Program-made: the position numbers and the translations under genes | Part shown: positions 43,790 through 54,852 of the stretch, one piece after another | How positions within the stretch are numbered: the first letter of the stretch is position 1 | Layout: the number at the start of each line of letters is the position of its first letter | Notes under the pieces: model-generated | The model's input: the letters and a program-made list of their open reading frames with translations, nothing else | Databases searched by the model: none | Told to the model about the DNA's origin: nothing | NCBI GenBank assembly: GCA_948474755.1 | Contig: CAOLHI010001302.1 | Coordinates: 186,001 to 250,000 of the forward strand | Origin: Ctenosaura bakeri | Taxonomy: Eukaryota > Chordata > Lepidosauria > Squamata > Iguanidae | DNA: 64,000 bases | Reading direction: 5' to 3'

Positions 43790-43995
43790 GATCTATTTTT
43801 TCAGAGAAAACACATAGGGTTGGAGTTGTGCAACAAAATAATTTCTGTTTTGAAAACAGATTCCCTGAGCAGAAAACAGGTTTGGTGGGTGAAAAACAAA
43901 CATGTTTTTCGTGGCAGAATAATTACTCTATAACACTTCAGGATGGAGGAATAAACATTTTTTCCTGCAACAGGGGAAAAAAATCCCAGTCATCA
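43790..43995. mobile_element. AT-rich hAT-like repeat fragment (family H)
   Basis: Carries GTTTTGAAAACAGATTCCC, GAGCAGAAAACAGG and GTGCAACAAAATAATTTC, variants of the family H blocks. The ends are unclear. Confidence 0.35.
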
Positions 43996-43999
43996 TACA

Positions 44000-45330
44000 C
44001 AAGGGTGAAATAATCAAGGATGCACATGCTTAGTATTGAGTATATGCTATGAAACACTATGAAACTTTTAATATATCTAAACTTGGGAAAATGGATTTTT
44101 ACTAATGAAATCTGGCATTGTGCAATTTCATGATTGGAAACATGGGTTTAAAACCTTTTGTGATTTCTCTATCATAGTGAAAGTATTCATTTATTTGGTG
44201 TTGGTAATGTGTGTACATGCCACCCTGACTGCTGCATATAGGTCTACCTGTTTCCACAGAGGAGCCTATGTAATGCTGATTACTCCCCACTAATTTTATA
44301 TGGGAGCAGTTTGTGTTGTAGTCATGTCCAGGTTGGTTTTGGAATCACAGACTCCAAAGAGCCCATGTGTCCTCAGTCTGTATAAACAAAGGGCTGAAAA
44401 CCTTACTTAATTTTCATCCCATTGATTTCAAGATAACAGGAAAGGATTGCATGGACAATGACAAAAGGGACAGGTTGCATGGGTGGTGCCCTTTCTTTCT
44501 ACTTGGGTCACTTCAATTTGCAGGCATAGGGAAAAGTGAGATTTCCAGCATGGATTCTTACACCACTCCCAACTCCATTGCATTGATTTGTTTCTTAGCA
44601 AAATACATTGATGGACAGTAGGTATATAGTAAAGTCCAAAGGTGAGCATGAGTTCAAAGTGCTAGAAACAGAAATAGATTCTTTTAGATTTCTTATCCCT
44701 TTGAAGACACAGCTGGCATTTTCACACCTACACCACTTGTGAACGCTTAGAAGAATGCAGTTGAAGAAAACGAAAAATGAAAATTCCACGGTTTTTGTAG
44801 GCATAATTATAGTTGCCATATTTCATTGTTTACAGTGATAATCTTCATTCAACTTTCTTTGTCAACAATCTGTAACAGATAATATGTTGATACTTTTGTA
44901 TTTTGCTGCAGAACAAAGTAGTAATAATAATATGATTACCACTAACAACAATAATATTTTCATGCAACATTTTTGATATGTATCACTCGATGAAATCTTC
45001 CTCTAGTTTATTCCAACAGAGTTAAATGGGTACTATCCTTACTGGAAAAAAAAATCATTTTCCCCCACCCAATATTGCTTTTTTCTTGTAGATTTTAAGT
45101 GTTTTTATTAAGTAATATATTTAAAATTTTCAAACACCTAAAAAGAATTCCATTGATATTTTAGTGTTTTTACTTAAAGATATTCTCAATATATCTCAGT
45201 AATCAAAAGTTTTCTCTGTATATGTTTTTATTTGATTTAATTCATTTTTCTCTGGCTAAAACTAGACTATATCCTCAGCGATGGTGCCAAATAAACCAAA
45301 TTTGAAGGTATGTGGGGGGTGGGGGGAGAG
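44000..45330. other. Intergenic sequence, nothing supported
   Basis: Unassigned AT-rich DNA. Confidence 0.4.
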
Positions 45331-45331
45331 C

Positions 45332-45530
45332 AAGCCTTTCTACACTACCATTATAGTGCTATTATTTCACTTTCAACATCATATGGAATCCTGGGGTTTG
45401 CAGTTTAGGGAGGCGCATTTAGAATTCTCAGCCAGAGAGTTCTTTGGCCTCAGAAAACTACAAACCCCAGAATTCCACAGGATGACAAAAAGGGAATAAT
45501 CGTACTATAACAGTGTAGGGCAGAAAGGCC
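45332..45530. mobile_element. Family B MITE copy 5
   Basis: The left AAGCCTTTCTACACTACC and the right GTGTAGGGCAGAAAGGCC, with internal CTGGGGTTTGCAGTTTAGGG and CTACAAACCCCAGAATTCC. Flanking 3-mers do not match. The short open frame across it is not a gene. Confidence 0.8.
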
Positions 45531-48500
45531 CTGTGTATTCTTTTATGAATTTTGTCCTAGAATATGTGTTTTGTGTGAAATTTACCCTAAAGTATGGATT
45601 TTATATGTATTTTATTTGTTTACATTTGTGAACAAAAGCATAGATTTAAATGTTTTTATATGTGAATTGTTGGTTTATATGTTTTTGAGCTAAGAATTGC
45701 ACTACACGTTTTGAAGAAGTACAAATCAGCTATTCCGATCTGTATAATAGCTCAGGAACTGCAAATCAGACTGAATAAAATCCTCAAACAACAGATCACA
45801 GAGAGATAGATATATAGATAGATGCCTGATAGGCAAGCAGGCAAATAAGTAGATGATTGACTGATCAATAGCCTGTTCATAAAAATGGCACATTGGCAAA
45901 TAGTGATGAAATCTTCCATGATCCCAGCCCCTAAACACAGAATCTCCAAACACATTGTGAGTTCTCTAGCTACTGAATTAGGGTAAGCAACAACTTTATC
46001 CACAGAAATACCTAAAATGTAGAGGCAGAGCAATTAATGTGGAGATGTGATATTGAAAGGTAGCCAAAAGTTGATAGCTACTTTACTGTTCTCAGGCATT
46101 TAAGTTTTGATCATCTTCAACACAATCTGCTGAGGAACTTATATACATATTCTTATTCATTTCCCATTCCCCTGTATTTTTTGGGAGTGGTTGCCTCTGT
46201 GTGCAACATGAAAGAATTGATAAGATAGAGGCTACTGTCAGCTAGCCATAAGTGTCCCTTGAAGCCAGTAGGTGGGAAATTGAAAATGGCTGTCTAAAGA
46301 AGATTGGATGTCTGAGTTGTTTGATTCGGTCTTCAGTTGTCTCACATTCATTCATCCACCATCCTATTTTGATTTTATTGCTAGTAGAAGGTGGGAGGTA
46401 ATTTCCCCTTTAGACCAAAATTGTGTGTATGCGAGTGCCCTCTTCCCAACCCCCAGTTTTGTGATGCATCAGCAATCCACAAGCACAACACAGAGGCTTT
46501 ACATCTTTAGACACATAGCACATATATCATCTTTAGATATTTCACTCTCTCACATGAGAATGACAAAATGTTTCTCTTTCCTGGATGATATGGAAATTTT
46601 TGCACATTTCTTGAAGATTTTTGACATTTCATACCTTTCTGTGAAAATATCATCTGTGCACATACATTAGATTTTGTGCAAAATGCAATGGCCATGATTC
46701 TTTTAGTGTTTTGTGAATACACACTGGCACAGTTATGCTGGACCTCTCAGTTATGTAACTCATACACTTCAACTGACAGTTCAACACATCTGCATTGACA
46801 CTGCTGCCTTTATTAATATAGGACATGACACTCTACCATCTCTGGAATTTGCAGATCCAAAGGTTGCATATATGGAGAATCCACGCTGCATAGATAGATA
46901 GAAAGATAGATAATTCTGATATTTAATCAGATGTGTCAATAATTAATGAAATTTGTAACTGAACTCCTCATAATCACTAGGTTTTATAAATAAGTTTATG
47001 CTTCCTCTTTTACTTTCTTCTTTGGTAAATATACTTAGAGTATCTATTTTACTCTTGTTTGTTTGTTTGTATCTGTGGACATCAGATAACAATAAAATCC
47101 CCTCTCTTAGAGAAAATGGATACATATGAAAGGGCACTAAGGCTAAACTCCAATGCATATTTAGTTGTAAATGAATCTCATGGAATGCAATATAATTTCC
47201 TTCTAAATCAACAAGGTAAATGTCATTTTAGGCCATGGGGTGATGAGCACATTAGAATTAAATAGTGGAATATGTTTACTATGGGTTGACAGTCAAGATG
47301 GCTTCAAAGTTTTCCAAAGTCAAGAGGGAATTTAAAATAAGAATGTGGACCAATAAGCAGCTAAGGATGGTAGAATGATAGGGACAGAGGAAAACAGAGG
47401 AAGGAAGGAGGCTCTTAGGCAACAAGTCTTAGAGCAAGACCATGAACTAACAAGTTGCTTAGAAAGTACTAAAGCTCACTTGAAAATACTTCTAGGTACA
47501 GCTACTCATGAGAAACCAATGGTTACCTAGAACTGGAGGTGTGATCTGATATAACTGGGCTTCTGTTTTCCTTCCTTTATATTACAGCCTTAAATGGTTC
47601 ATCACAAGAGCCATAAATGTACAGATGAAAAGGCAGAGCCTGATATTAAGGCAAGCAACTGATAGCTATTACTGATTTTTTGACAAAATATAGACAATCT
47701 GTAGTCCACTCTAAAAGTTAATATTCTATTTTTACAACTACAAAAACTTCTTCATGATACTTCTTCAATGTATACATCTTCGTACTGTACTTTTTGGCCA
47801 ACTGAAGTTGAAATTGTAATACTAGGTCCCTTCTCTGCTATCATTTTCTTTCCTTTTTTTTTATTTTGCAAAGTCAATTAAACACAATAGTTGCTGAATC
47901 CCTTTGATCATAAAAAACATCTATTTTCCCTTCTTTATTTTAACACATTTGAATATAAATGAATAATTGAAGTGAAACTAGGTTTATATTGAATTGCCCT
48001 GGAGTAGGTTTTTTTTTTTTTTTTTTATTAAATAGATTTTCTTAATATCCTTCCTGGGAAATATGTAACAAACCTATTGTAGCCTGCATTAAAGGAAATA
48101 CAGAATAAGATACATAAATCGTATTATATACTGGAATCAGATGCTTCTATTTCATCTACATTCGAGTGTGCTCTCTAGTTTTTATTGTCAGATTTTTTTT
48201 TAATCTTCTGATGAAAATGTAAAAGAGAAGAGAGCCTCTAAACTCAATGAACCATTAAATATGTGAAAATCGTTTTGAAGATTTTTCAGGATTCTTAATT
48301 ATCATAATATGCATACACTGACCTTGGTTAATATTATAGTTAGAAGTCATTAAAATTCTTATTTGATGTTCAAGAACTGTTAGTCCTAGACAATACAAAA
48401 TGCAGAGTAGGTGATGCTGGCCTAGCTTCTGCTAACAAAAAAGAATGAAAGAGTTTGAACCTCAGAAGGCAAAAGAAACACCACAGTGATAAACTAGCTT

Positions 48501-49185
48501 AAATCTGAGCATACATTGCTGATTAAGTTCATTAACAATGTAAATATTTTACTCATTAATGTCCTACCCAGCAGGCATCACAAGGTCAAAACACTGTTGA
48601 TGATGGCACAGGAGGGAATGTTGTACTTAATTTTCATTTTATTTCATTAACTCTCTAGAGTAGTTAAATGTTTGTTTTGAGGCAAATAGTCATAAGATCT
48701 CCTTAAGGTCACTATAGATACTAGGAATGATTTCCTGTTCATAACAGGATCTTTCATAACAGGTTGAATCTTTTAAGGACTGGGATAGATGAGAGATTCA
48801 TGGGCTACTCATTTTAATGTGATTTTAACAAATTCTTGCCTTCTACAAACTGACACATGTTGGACTGCTATTTATAATTTGAAAATGAAAACACTTCTAA
48901 GTCTGTGATGCAAGACCATTAATTTCTAGGCTTGTGGAAATTATTTTTTTTGCAATGCGTGCATGTGCATGCATGGTACATGTACACACACACACACACA
49001 CACTGTCTCTATTAAAAAAATGTACACGGGAAGAATACTTGCATTTGAAAATTGTATGCACATTTGCTTTAGCATATCCGGAGATCGCATACAAAATGTG
49101 TAATTCTAAAAAATACATGTGAATATCTAAGCAAGTGAGAGGAAGGCTTGAAATCCTGTACAGATATGAGTCAGGATGAGTTTGG
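45531..49185. other. Intergenic sequence with minor repeats
   Basis: Includes GATA-type patches (45,804-45,822; 46,890-46,911), a weak family H-like piece near 46,560-46,690, a poly-T run at 48,009-48,026 and an (AC)n run at 48,985-49,003. No exon or RNA gene is supported. Confidence 0.4.
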
Positions 49186-49647
49186 AGATGGAATTTATTT
49201 ATTTATTTATTTATTTTACAACTGTTCTTCCATGCAGGACTCAATATTGTTAAAACAATACAGGTAAAACTGATCCAAAATATTAAAAAAAAGAGAGAGA
49301 TTAAACACAACCCACTAAAAAGAAACAAAGAAACATTAATTTAAACAGTTAAAAATAATTTAAAAACTATGTGTTACACTACCTTAACTAATTAAAAGCT
49401 GAAGGACTGTTTAAATAATAAGGTCTTGTCTTACTGGTGAAAACAGGTCAGTGAGGGGCCACTCAAAATGTGAGTGATTCAAGGGTTCACGTGTGATGCC
49501 AGTACTTTCACAGGACAATGGCTAATTAAATTAGCTCAGTAAGGAGGCCTGTGAGACAGGTGTAACCTAAATGAGATCTTCCACCAATGTTTATGGGATC
49601 CTCGCAGGAAAGAACCAGCCAGAGATTCCAAAATAAACTAAAATGCG

Positions 49648-49653
49648 TTTTAT
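49648..49653 (-). promoter_or_regulatory. LTR polyadenylation signal
   Basis: Complement of AATAAA, about 260 bases downstream of the TATA box on the same strand. Confidence 0.55.
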
Positions 49654-49907
49654 TAAAGAGTTCAACCACACACACAAAAATTCCAAGCACTCACACTCAC
49701 ACAAGAGGTAACCAAATGAAAAAGAGAGGAAAGTAGTTGATTGTGGAGTTTTAGGAAATGGGTGATAATTAGCGATCCATAAAATAGTGAGGAAAGCAGC
49801 AATGGGGCTTTAGACTTGTGTCTAAAGACAGTACTCATTCAGAAATCAGAGCAACAGTGTGGCATTCAGCAAGTGAGATACTGCATCTGACTGCCCCAAA
49901 TGGAGGG

Positions 49908-49915
49908 TTTTTATA
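49908..49915 (-). promoter_or_regulatory. LTR TATA box
   Basis: Complement of TATAAAAA preceding a CCCTCCATTTGGGG block, in the expected U3 position of the minus-strand LTR. Confidence 0.55.
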
Positions 49916-50843
49916 CCAAAAATCTGCCTAGAGGGCGAGAGTGTGAATGGCTTTCTGGTCAAACAAACAATGAAGGTTGCAACTTAGACACTGGGTTCCA
50001 AATGTCTTGTCTGAAATAAGCTTCCATTTGTTTGCCTTCATCCAGTCCGTTACTGACAATAGATATTGGTTAAGTGTTGTAGCAGCTTCCTTCAATTCAG
50101 ATGGAAAGGAAAAATAGAGTTGAGTATCATCAAAATATGAGCAACATGAAACTCAAATCTCCAGACAAACTTTCTCAGCAATTTCTTGTAAATGTGAAAC
50201 ATCATCAGGAAAAGAAATGACCCTTAGGAACACCACAGACCAATGGTGAAGGTGTTGAACAGAAGTCACCCATCACAACCTTCTGACTGTGGCCCTCCAA
50301 AAAGGATTGAAGCCATTGTAAAACAATGCCTCCAGTTTCCATCCCAGAAAGGTGGCACAGAATTATACCATGGTTGGTCTTTTCTAAAGCTAATAAGAGT
50401 CCAGAAGAACTAACAGGGAAACACTCTCCTGTTCAGTTCCCAGAATATATTTCCCACCAAGATGGCGAAGTATTTTTCTGTCCCATAACCAGGACTGAAG
50501 CCAGACTGAAGTGGATCTAAATAATCCATTTTATCCAGGAAACCCTGGACATGGGATGCCACAACACTTTCCAAGACTGGCCAAAAAAAGGAATATTGGA
50601 GACTGTTTGGTAATTGTTACTACAGTGGGGTTCAGGAGGTGGGTTTTTTTTTTTTTTTGGTAATGACTTCACTGCAGCTGCTTTTAGGAAAGATAAAATC
50701 CTGCCTCCCTGCAGTGAGACATCCACCACTTCCCTAACCCACTCACCCAGTACCTGTCTAGTGGTTTTAATGGGTCAAGAAGTTAAAAGATCCAATGTAC
50801 ATTTGCAACTGTATCCAGCAACCTAGTAAATTCCCCATTCCAG

Positions 50844-50960
50844 TAGGGATGAAAATTTTCACTAAGTTTATTGTCAAAGATAGCAATGATTAATTTCAGC
50901 TGTTCTTTTCTTGCTCTGAGAAAGTCTTCAGAAACCACCAATAAGTCCCAATCACCAGAA
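50844..50960. mobile_element. TAGGGATG-ended hAT-like fragment
   Basis: Begins TAGGGATGAAAATTTTCAC and carries GAGAAAGTCTTCAGAAACC, similar to family H at 14,480-14,515. The right end was not found. Confidence 0.35.
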
Positions 50961-50969
50961 GATGAGAGG

Positions 50970-52400
50970 AAATTATGTATTTCTAGCAGCACAGGGGACT
51001 ATTTACTTGGGTTAAATTGTTGTATAATTTAAATGGAAATCACATTTAGTTGGGTCACTTCTTAGTTGTGAGAATGGTGACTTATCTGCCATGAGAAGAG
51101 AAGGGAAGGGGGATGAATTAGAAAATGTAATGAGGAAGAGGAATAAAAGAAAAGGAATAAAAGAAAATGAATGAACAGGAGTAATGGAAAACAACAAAGG
51201 GCTGTTCTACCCCACCCCACCTCCCAAAAAATCCTCCCAAACTACTCACTCCTGTCCCTGTGATGTTTCATGTGCAATTGCTTTTTTTTTTTTTTTAGTA
51301 ATATAAAGCACACAAAAAGCAACACTAAAGATTAATTAAAATGGCACCATCTTATCTTAAAAGGCAATGTTAAGGCAACAATCTTTTGTACAGCTACTTG
51401 GCATAAGTCCCATTACTCAAAATGAGATTATCTCTTTGTAAAGCTATATGGGTTTGGGAGGAATGTGGGAGACCTACCACATGTTTGTGGTTTATAGTTT
51501 ATAATGGAAATAAAGAATCCAAGTTATCTTTCCAAATTAAAAGGGGGGTAACACTGCAACTGACACATTACCCACCTGCATTATTCTAGAATACTGATGC
51601 TGAATCTTTACGAACCACCAAAGATCTATGCATGAAAATTAATAAGTAAATGCTTCCCTTTTATCACAATGGCAGCTGGGAGTTTTGGAAGCCAGTCCTC
51701 CATTAGTCAGTTTTGTTAATGACTGTCTTTATCCTTTTAATCATGTGCAGCACATTGACTGAGCTCCACGTAGTTCAAAGTGCCTTTCAGAAGCCTGAGC
51801 AGCATCTTAGTAGTATAAAACTTCTCAGAGTACAAAATAAGCAGAGCTAGATTTATCAGATTACTTATAAATAATCTATTGTCTAAAGATGAGCCTCCTT
51901 TTCAAGTTACCCTCAAAACTACACATATTTGCTAAGTAAAGAGATATTCGTAGTGAATGCACCACTTCATGGTTACATTGTAGTCATCTTTTGCATCAAT
52001 GATTCATTACGTCTCAATTAGCGATAATCCTATGTCATTTTCAGCTAATTTGACTGAAAATGTTCCTACATTAGGGTGGAAAAAGTATTGGAATATTTTC
52101 TACACTTCTGCTTATTCTATTTCAAAATGGATGTTGTACAGAGTTAATTCCAGAGTTAGGAAAGTTCAGGGATGAGCAGAGAAAATTATGAAAGGGTATT
52201 CCTACAAGAAGAGGTTGAAGCATTTAGATGGGAGGGAGAAAAACCCAAGTGAAAGGTGCTGTTGTCATGTCCTTTTCCCCAAACTCTTCCCAAGTGAAAT
52301 CTTGTCCCCTGCACAACCTTCCCTGATTGCCTAATGGGTGGCTTCTGGTTCTGGCTTCCTACTAAGGTTGATCTAGACTTTTGGAGAGCTTCAGATGGCT
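50970..52400. other. Intergenic sequence with low-repeat, possibly conserved core
   Basis: A poly-T run is at 51,281-51,297. From about 51,570 to 52,080 the sequence is free of recognisable repeats and dense in homeodomain-like ATTA/TAAT words (for example CAATTAGCGATAATCC). No coding evidence. Confidence 0.3.
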
Positions 52401-52635
52401 TCTAGGGATGCAATGATTGACTGCTTTTCTTCTTGAAGAAAGCAACAAGTAATTTTAACAATTTTCTTTGTATTTTAAGCAATTTTTTTTTAAAAAAAAA
52501 CCAGCACAGTTTTTAATGATTATTTACAGTTCAAAACTTGGTCTGCACAAAAATATGTATGCTTGTTTGGCACAGAAAACAGCATTTTCAGCCAAGGAAA
52601 CAGCATTTTGATGCAGCAAATGTTATTATTTTATG

Positions 52636-52641
52636 TATAGA

Positions 52642-52692
<51 letters not shown>

Positions 52693-52708
52693 TTTCTTTC
52701 TTTCTTTG
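52636..52708. repeat. (TTTC)n microsatellite
   Basis: About 17 TTTC units with one TTTTTC interruption. It adjoins the 3' end of a minus-strand LINE tail. Confidence 0.95.
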
Positions 52709-52905
52709 GTTCTTCATTTATTTAATTTCTATGCCACTTTTTTCTCAAAGTGAGACCAAGGTTTCTCCCAGAGAGAGTCGAGTAAACACACCCACACCCA
52801 CAATACAATTTAAAAACAATAAAAATACCACATAAACTACACAAAACAGTATGAAATCATTTTAAAAACATACAAAAGTTTACAAAGACAAAACATACCA
52901 TAAAA
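52709..52905 (-). mobile_element. L2-group LINE 3' tail
   Basis: TTCATTTATTTAATTTCTATGCC followed by CTCAAAGTGAGACCAAGG and an ACAATAAAAATACC-type AT-rich stretch is the reverse of an L2-group 3' UTR. The (TTTC)n run lies at its 3' end, as a tail would. Confidence 0.45.
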
Positions 52906-53447
52906 TGATTTTTTCTAATTCACAGAAAGCACTTTTTTCTGCACAGGGCAACCATGTGAAATTTTTTGTGTAGAATAGGACTCAAACTATGAAGAGTTTT
53001 GTGAATCCATGTGAATGCCATCACAATTTCTTGACACTTGAGGAACTTGTTTATGACCATTTCTGAATATTTTCAAATATTCCTCCATTCCTCAATGCTG
53101 TTCTTATCATGCATGATCCTACAGAGCAAAGTGAAGCCTTTCTCCTATTTAACACCTCCAATTTCTCCGGTTTTCACCAGCTTCATTTTCCTCACTAAGT
53201 GGGGCTAGATTTGTTCTTTCTTCCTTTTTTGGCAATCTTGAAACTCCTCCTGTCATTAGCACAGCACTGCCCACCTACTCCTGGGCCTACTTGATGGAAA
53301 GGAGACAGATGCACCAAGCAGAAACCTCCAGAATCATTGCCACATCTGCTCACTCTTGTAGTATTAGAAACTGGGATAAACTACTGAAGCTATATGGTGG
53401 GAGATTCAGTACAGAAAAGAATTATTTCACACGGTCTATATCTATGG

Positions 53448-54211
53448 GCTGTCATGTAGACTTGAGTCGATAGTCAGACTTAAGTCACTTCAGTGACTTG
53501 ACTCGGACTTGGTTCGGCCATAAATGATGCACTGACTTGACTCTACTCGACTTGATACTTGTATTTTTTTAATGACTGACTTGATGCCCTTGGTTCAGGT
53601 AACATAATGCATTCATCCAGAAACCTTACAACTTTGAACAATGCCTCCATCTCTTTTTGCCTACTAGTCACATAACAATCCCTCTCAAGCCCTAAGTGTG
53701 GGTGCATTTCTCAGAGCAGAACAACAAACAGGGTAGGCAATGGGCTTGAGGCAGGATTGAGGTCTGCTTGGCAGCCTGTCCCCACTGCATATTGGAGGAG
53801 CCTTCTAAAATGTTTATTAAGAGCAACAGGTAAGACTAACTTGCAGAGTGCAGGGTACGTTTCTCAGAGGGGAACAGCAAATGTGTTGGGCAACAGGCAT
53901 GAGGAAGAAGGATCCTTCCTTTCAAAGCATTTGAATCTTCAGTAATGGGGAGTAAGATAGGATCCTATTCCCCACTTCTGAAGCTACAGATGGCAAAATT
54001 GCAAATATGGAGAGCCAACTCCACTTGAATTGTTAAAACTGAATTTATTTCATTCTATCCATTAATTTTGCAATTTTGGTTGGGGTATAAAGTTCACTTT
54101 CAGACTTGAGACTTGATTTGAAAGTATCTTCAAGGACTTGGGACTTGACTTGAGACTTGAAGGTGGAAACTTGAGATGAGATTTGGAGTAAAAGACTTAA
54201 ATACATCACTG
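53448..54211. mobile_element. hAT-type element rich in GACTTGA subterminal repeats
   Basis: The termini CTGTCATGTAGACTTGAGTC and, on the minus strand, CAGTGATGTATTTAAGTC form an imperfect inverted repeat. ATCTATGG (53,440-53,447) and ATTTATGG (54,212-54,219) are an 8-base duplication matching at 7 positions, as in hAT. Both ends carry many copies of ACTTGA/GACTTGAC-like words, which probably serve as transposase-binding sites. No transposase is encoded. Confidence 0.7.
53701..53908. repeat. Internal 153-base-period duplication in the hAT element
   Basis: GGTGCATTTCTCAGAGCAG (53,701) and GGTACGTTTCTCAGAGGGG (53,854) begin two copies of about 55 bases that also share GGCAA-GGCNTGAGG. The sequence between them is not repeated a third time. 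Confidence 0.6.
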
Positions 54212-54449
54212 ATTTATGGTGCTTGCTACCACAAGACATAGTGAGGGCTACTAGAGACAAGAGCAGCAGTACTTTAGCTAATATGCATTAGTACTGTGCA
54301 AAAGAAGGCAATGGTAAACCACTTCCAAATGCCTATTACCTCAAAAACCCTATGCTGATAAGTTATGGTTTTAAAAGAGGATCAGAAAAATTAATGAACT
54401 ATAAAGCTGTTGAAAGCCATTAGTCATGATGACTATATTTATCATCATA

Positions 54450-54770
54450 TTATTTATTTGATTTATATACCCCTTAGCTCATGTGGCTTACAAGAAGGTT
54501 AATACTAAGCACAATTAGAAATCTGATAACAAAGAATTCTTTTAAAAAAAATCAATTAAATATCATGTTAAAATACTGGTAAATTTAAATAGCATAAATT
54601 CATTTTAAACAGGTGATCACAAATAGTAAAAATTCAGGACTTGCCTCCCATTAAAAAAATCTACTGACCAACTAATTAATTGTCAAATGGCTATTTAAAT
54701 AAAAAGGTCATTTTCTGTCAGTGACAGGACAATAGAAAGCGGTAGCCTAGATTGTCATGGGAGGGAATTA
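54450..54770 (-). mobile_element. L2-group LINE 3' end
   Basis: TTATTTATTTGATTTATATACCCC, then CATGTGGCTTACAAGAAGG, an AT-rich stretch, and AATAAAAAGGTCATTTTCTG read in reverse as the L2-group 3' terminus. Confidence 0.55.
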
Positions 54771-54784
54771 TCGTCTCCCGTGCA

Positions 54785-54852
54785 TATATGTGTGTGTATG
54801 TGTGTGTGTATGTGTGAGAGAGAGAGACAGAGACAGAGACAGAGACAAAGAC
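54785..54852. repeat. Compound (TG)n-(GA)n-(GACAGA)n microsatellite
   Basis: TGTGTGTATG repeats pass into AGAGAGAG and then GACAGA hexamers. Confidence 0.9.

Larger units (their letters stand above)
49550..49972 (-). mobile_element. Retroviral-type solo LTR (endogenous retrovirus)
   Basis: On the minus strand there is a TATA box (TATAAAAA, complement at 49,908-49,915). About 260 bases downstream is a polyadenylation signal (AATAAA, complement at 49,648-49,653) followed by a TTTTGGAATCTCTGG-type R/U5 region. The spacing and composition are those of a U3-R-U5 LTR. The exact ends and target duplication could not be set, so the coordinates are approximate. There are no viral genes, so it is probably a solo LTR left by recombination. 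Confidence 0.6.
49189..50830 (-). pseudogene. L2-group LINE, RT and 3' end, interrupted by an LTR
   Basis: On the minus strand, with frameshifts, one can read TNHGIILCHLSGM, a degenerate GVPKGS block (equivalent to GVPQGS), TQLYFSFPSELKEAATTLNQ (preceded by a decayed ADD) and VTDWMKANKWKL. These are L2-group RT hallmarks in the correct order, running from about 50,700 down to 49,990. The 3' UTR and an (ATTT)n-rich tail lie at 49,430-49,189. Between the two, about 49,550-49,972, sits a retroviral-type LTR. No domain upstream of RT is visible. Confidence 0.7.
52403..53030. mobile_element. Family H hAT-like element, split by a LINE tail
   Basis: Starts TAGGGATGCAATG, continues with GAAAGCAACAAGTAATTTTA and GGCACAGAAAACAGC...GGAAACAGCATTTTG. 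It is interrupted at about 52,630 and resumes at about 52,910 with TTCACAGAAAGCACTTTTTTC and GCACAGGGCAACC. The right terminus is not defined. Confidence 0.45.
53330..54440 (+). mobile_element. LINE 3' end (CR1-group-like), split by a hAT element
   Basis: GATTCAGTACAGAAAAGAATT and ATTTCACACGGTCTATATC (left of 53,448) continue at 54,212 with GCTTGCTACCACAAGACATAG, TTTTAAAAGAGGATCAGA and AAGCCATTAGTCATGATG. This is a common squamate LINE 3' block when joined. A small insertion (54,296-54,370) resembles a piece of a CORE SINE. Confidence 0.5.
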
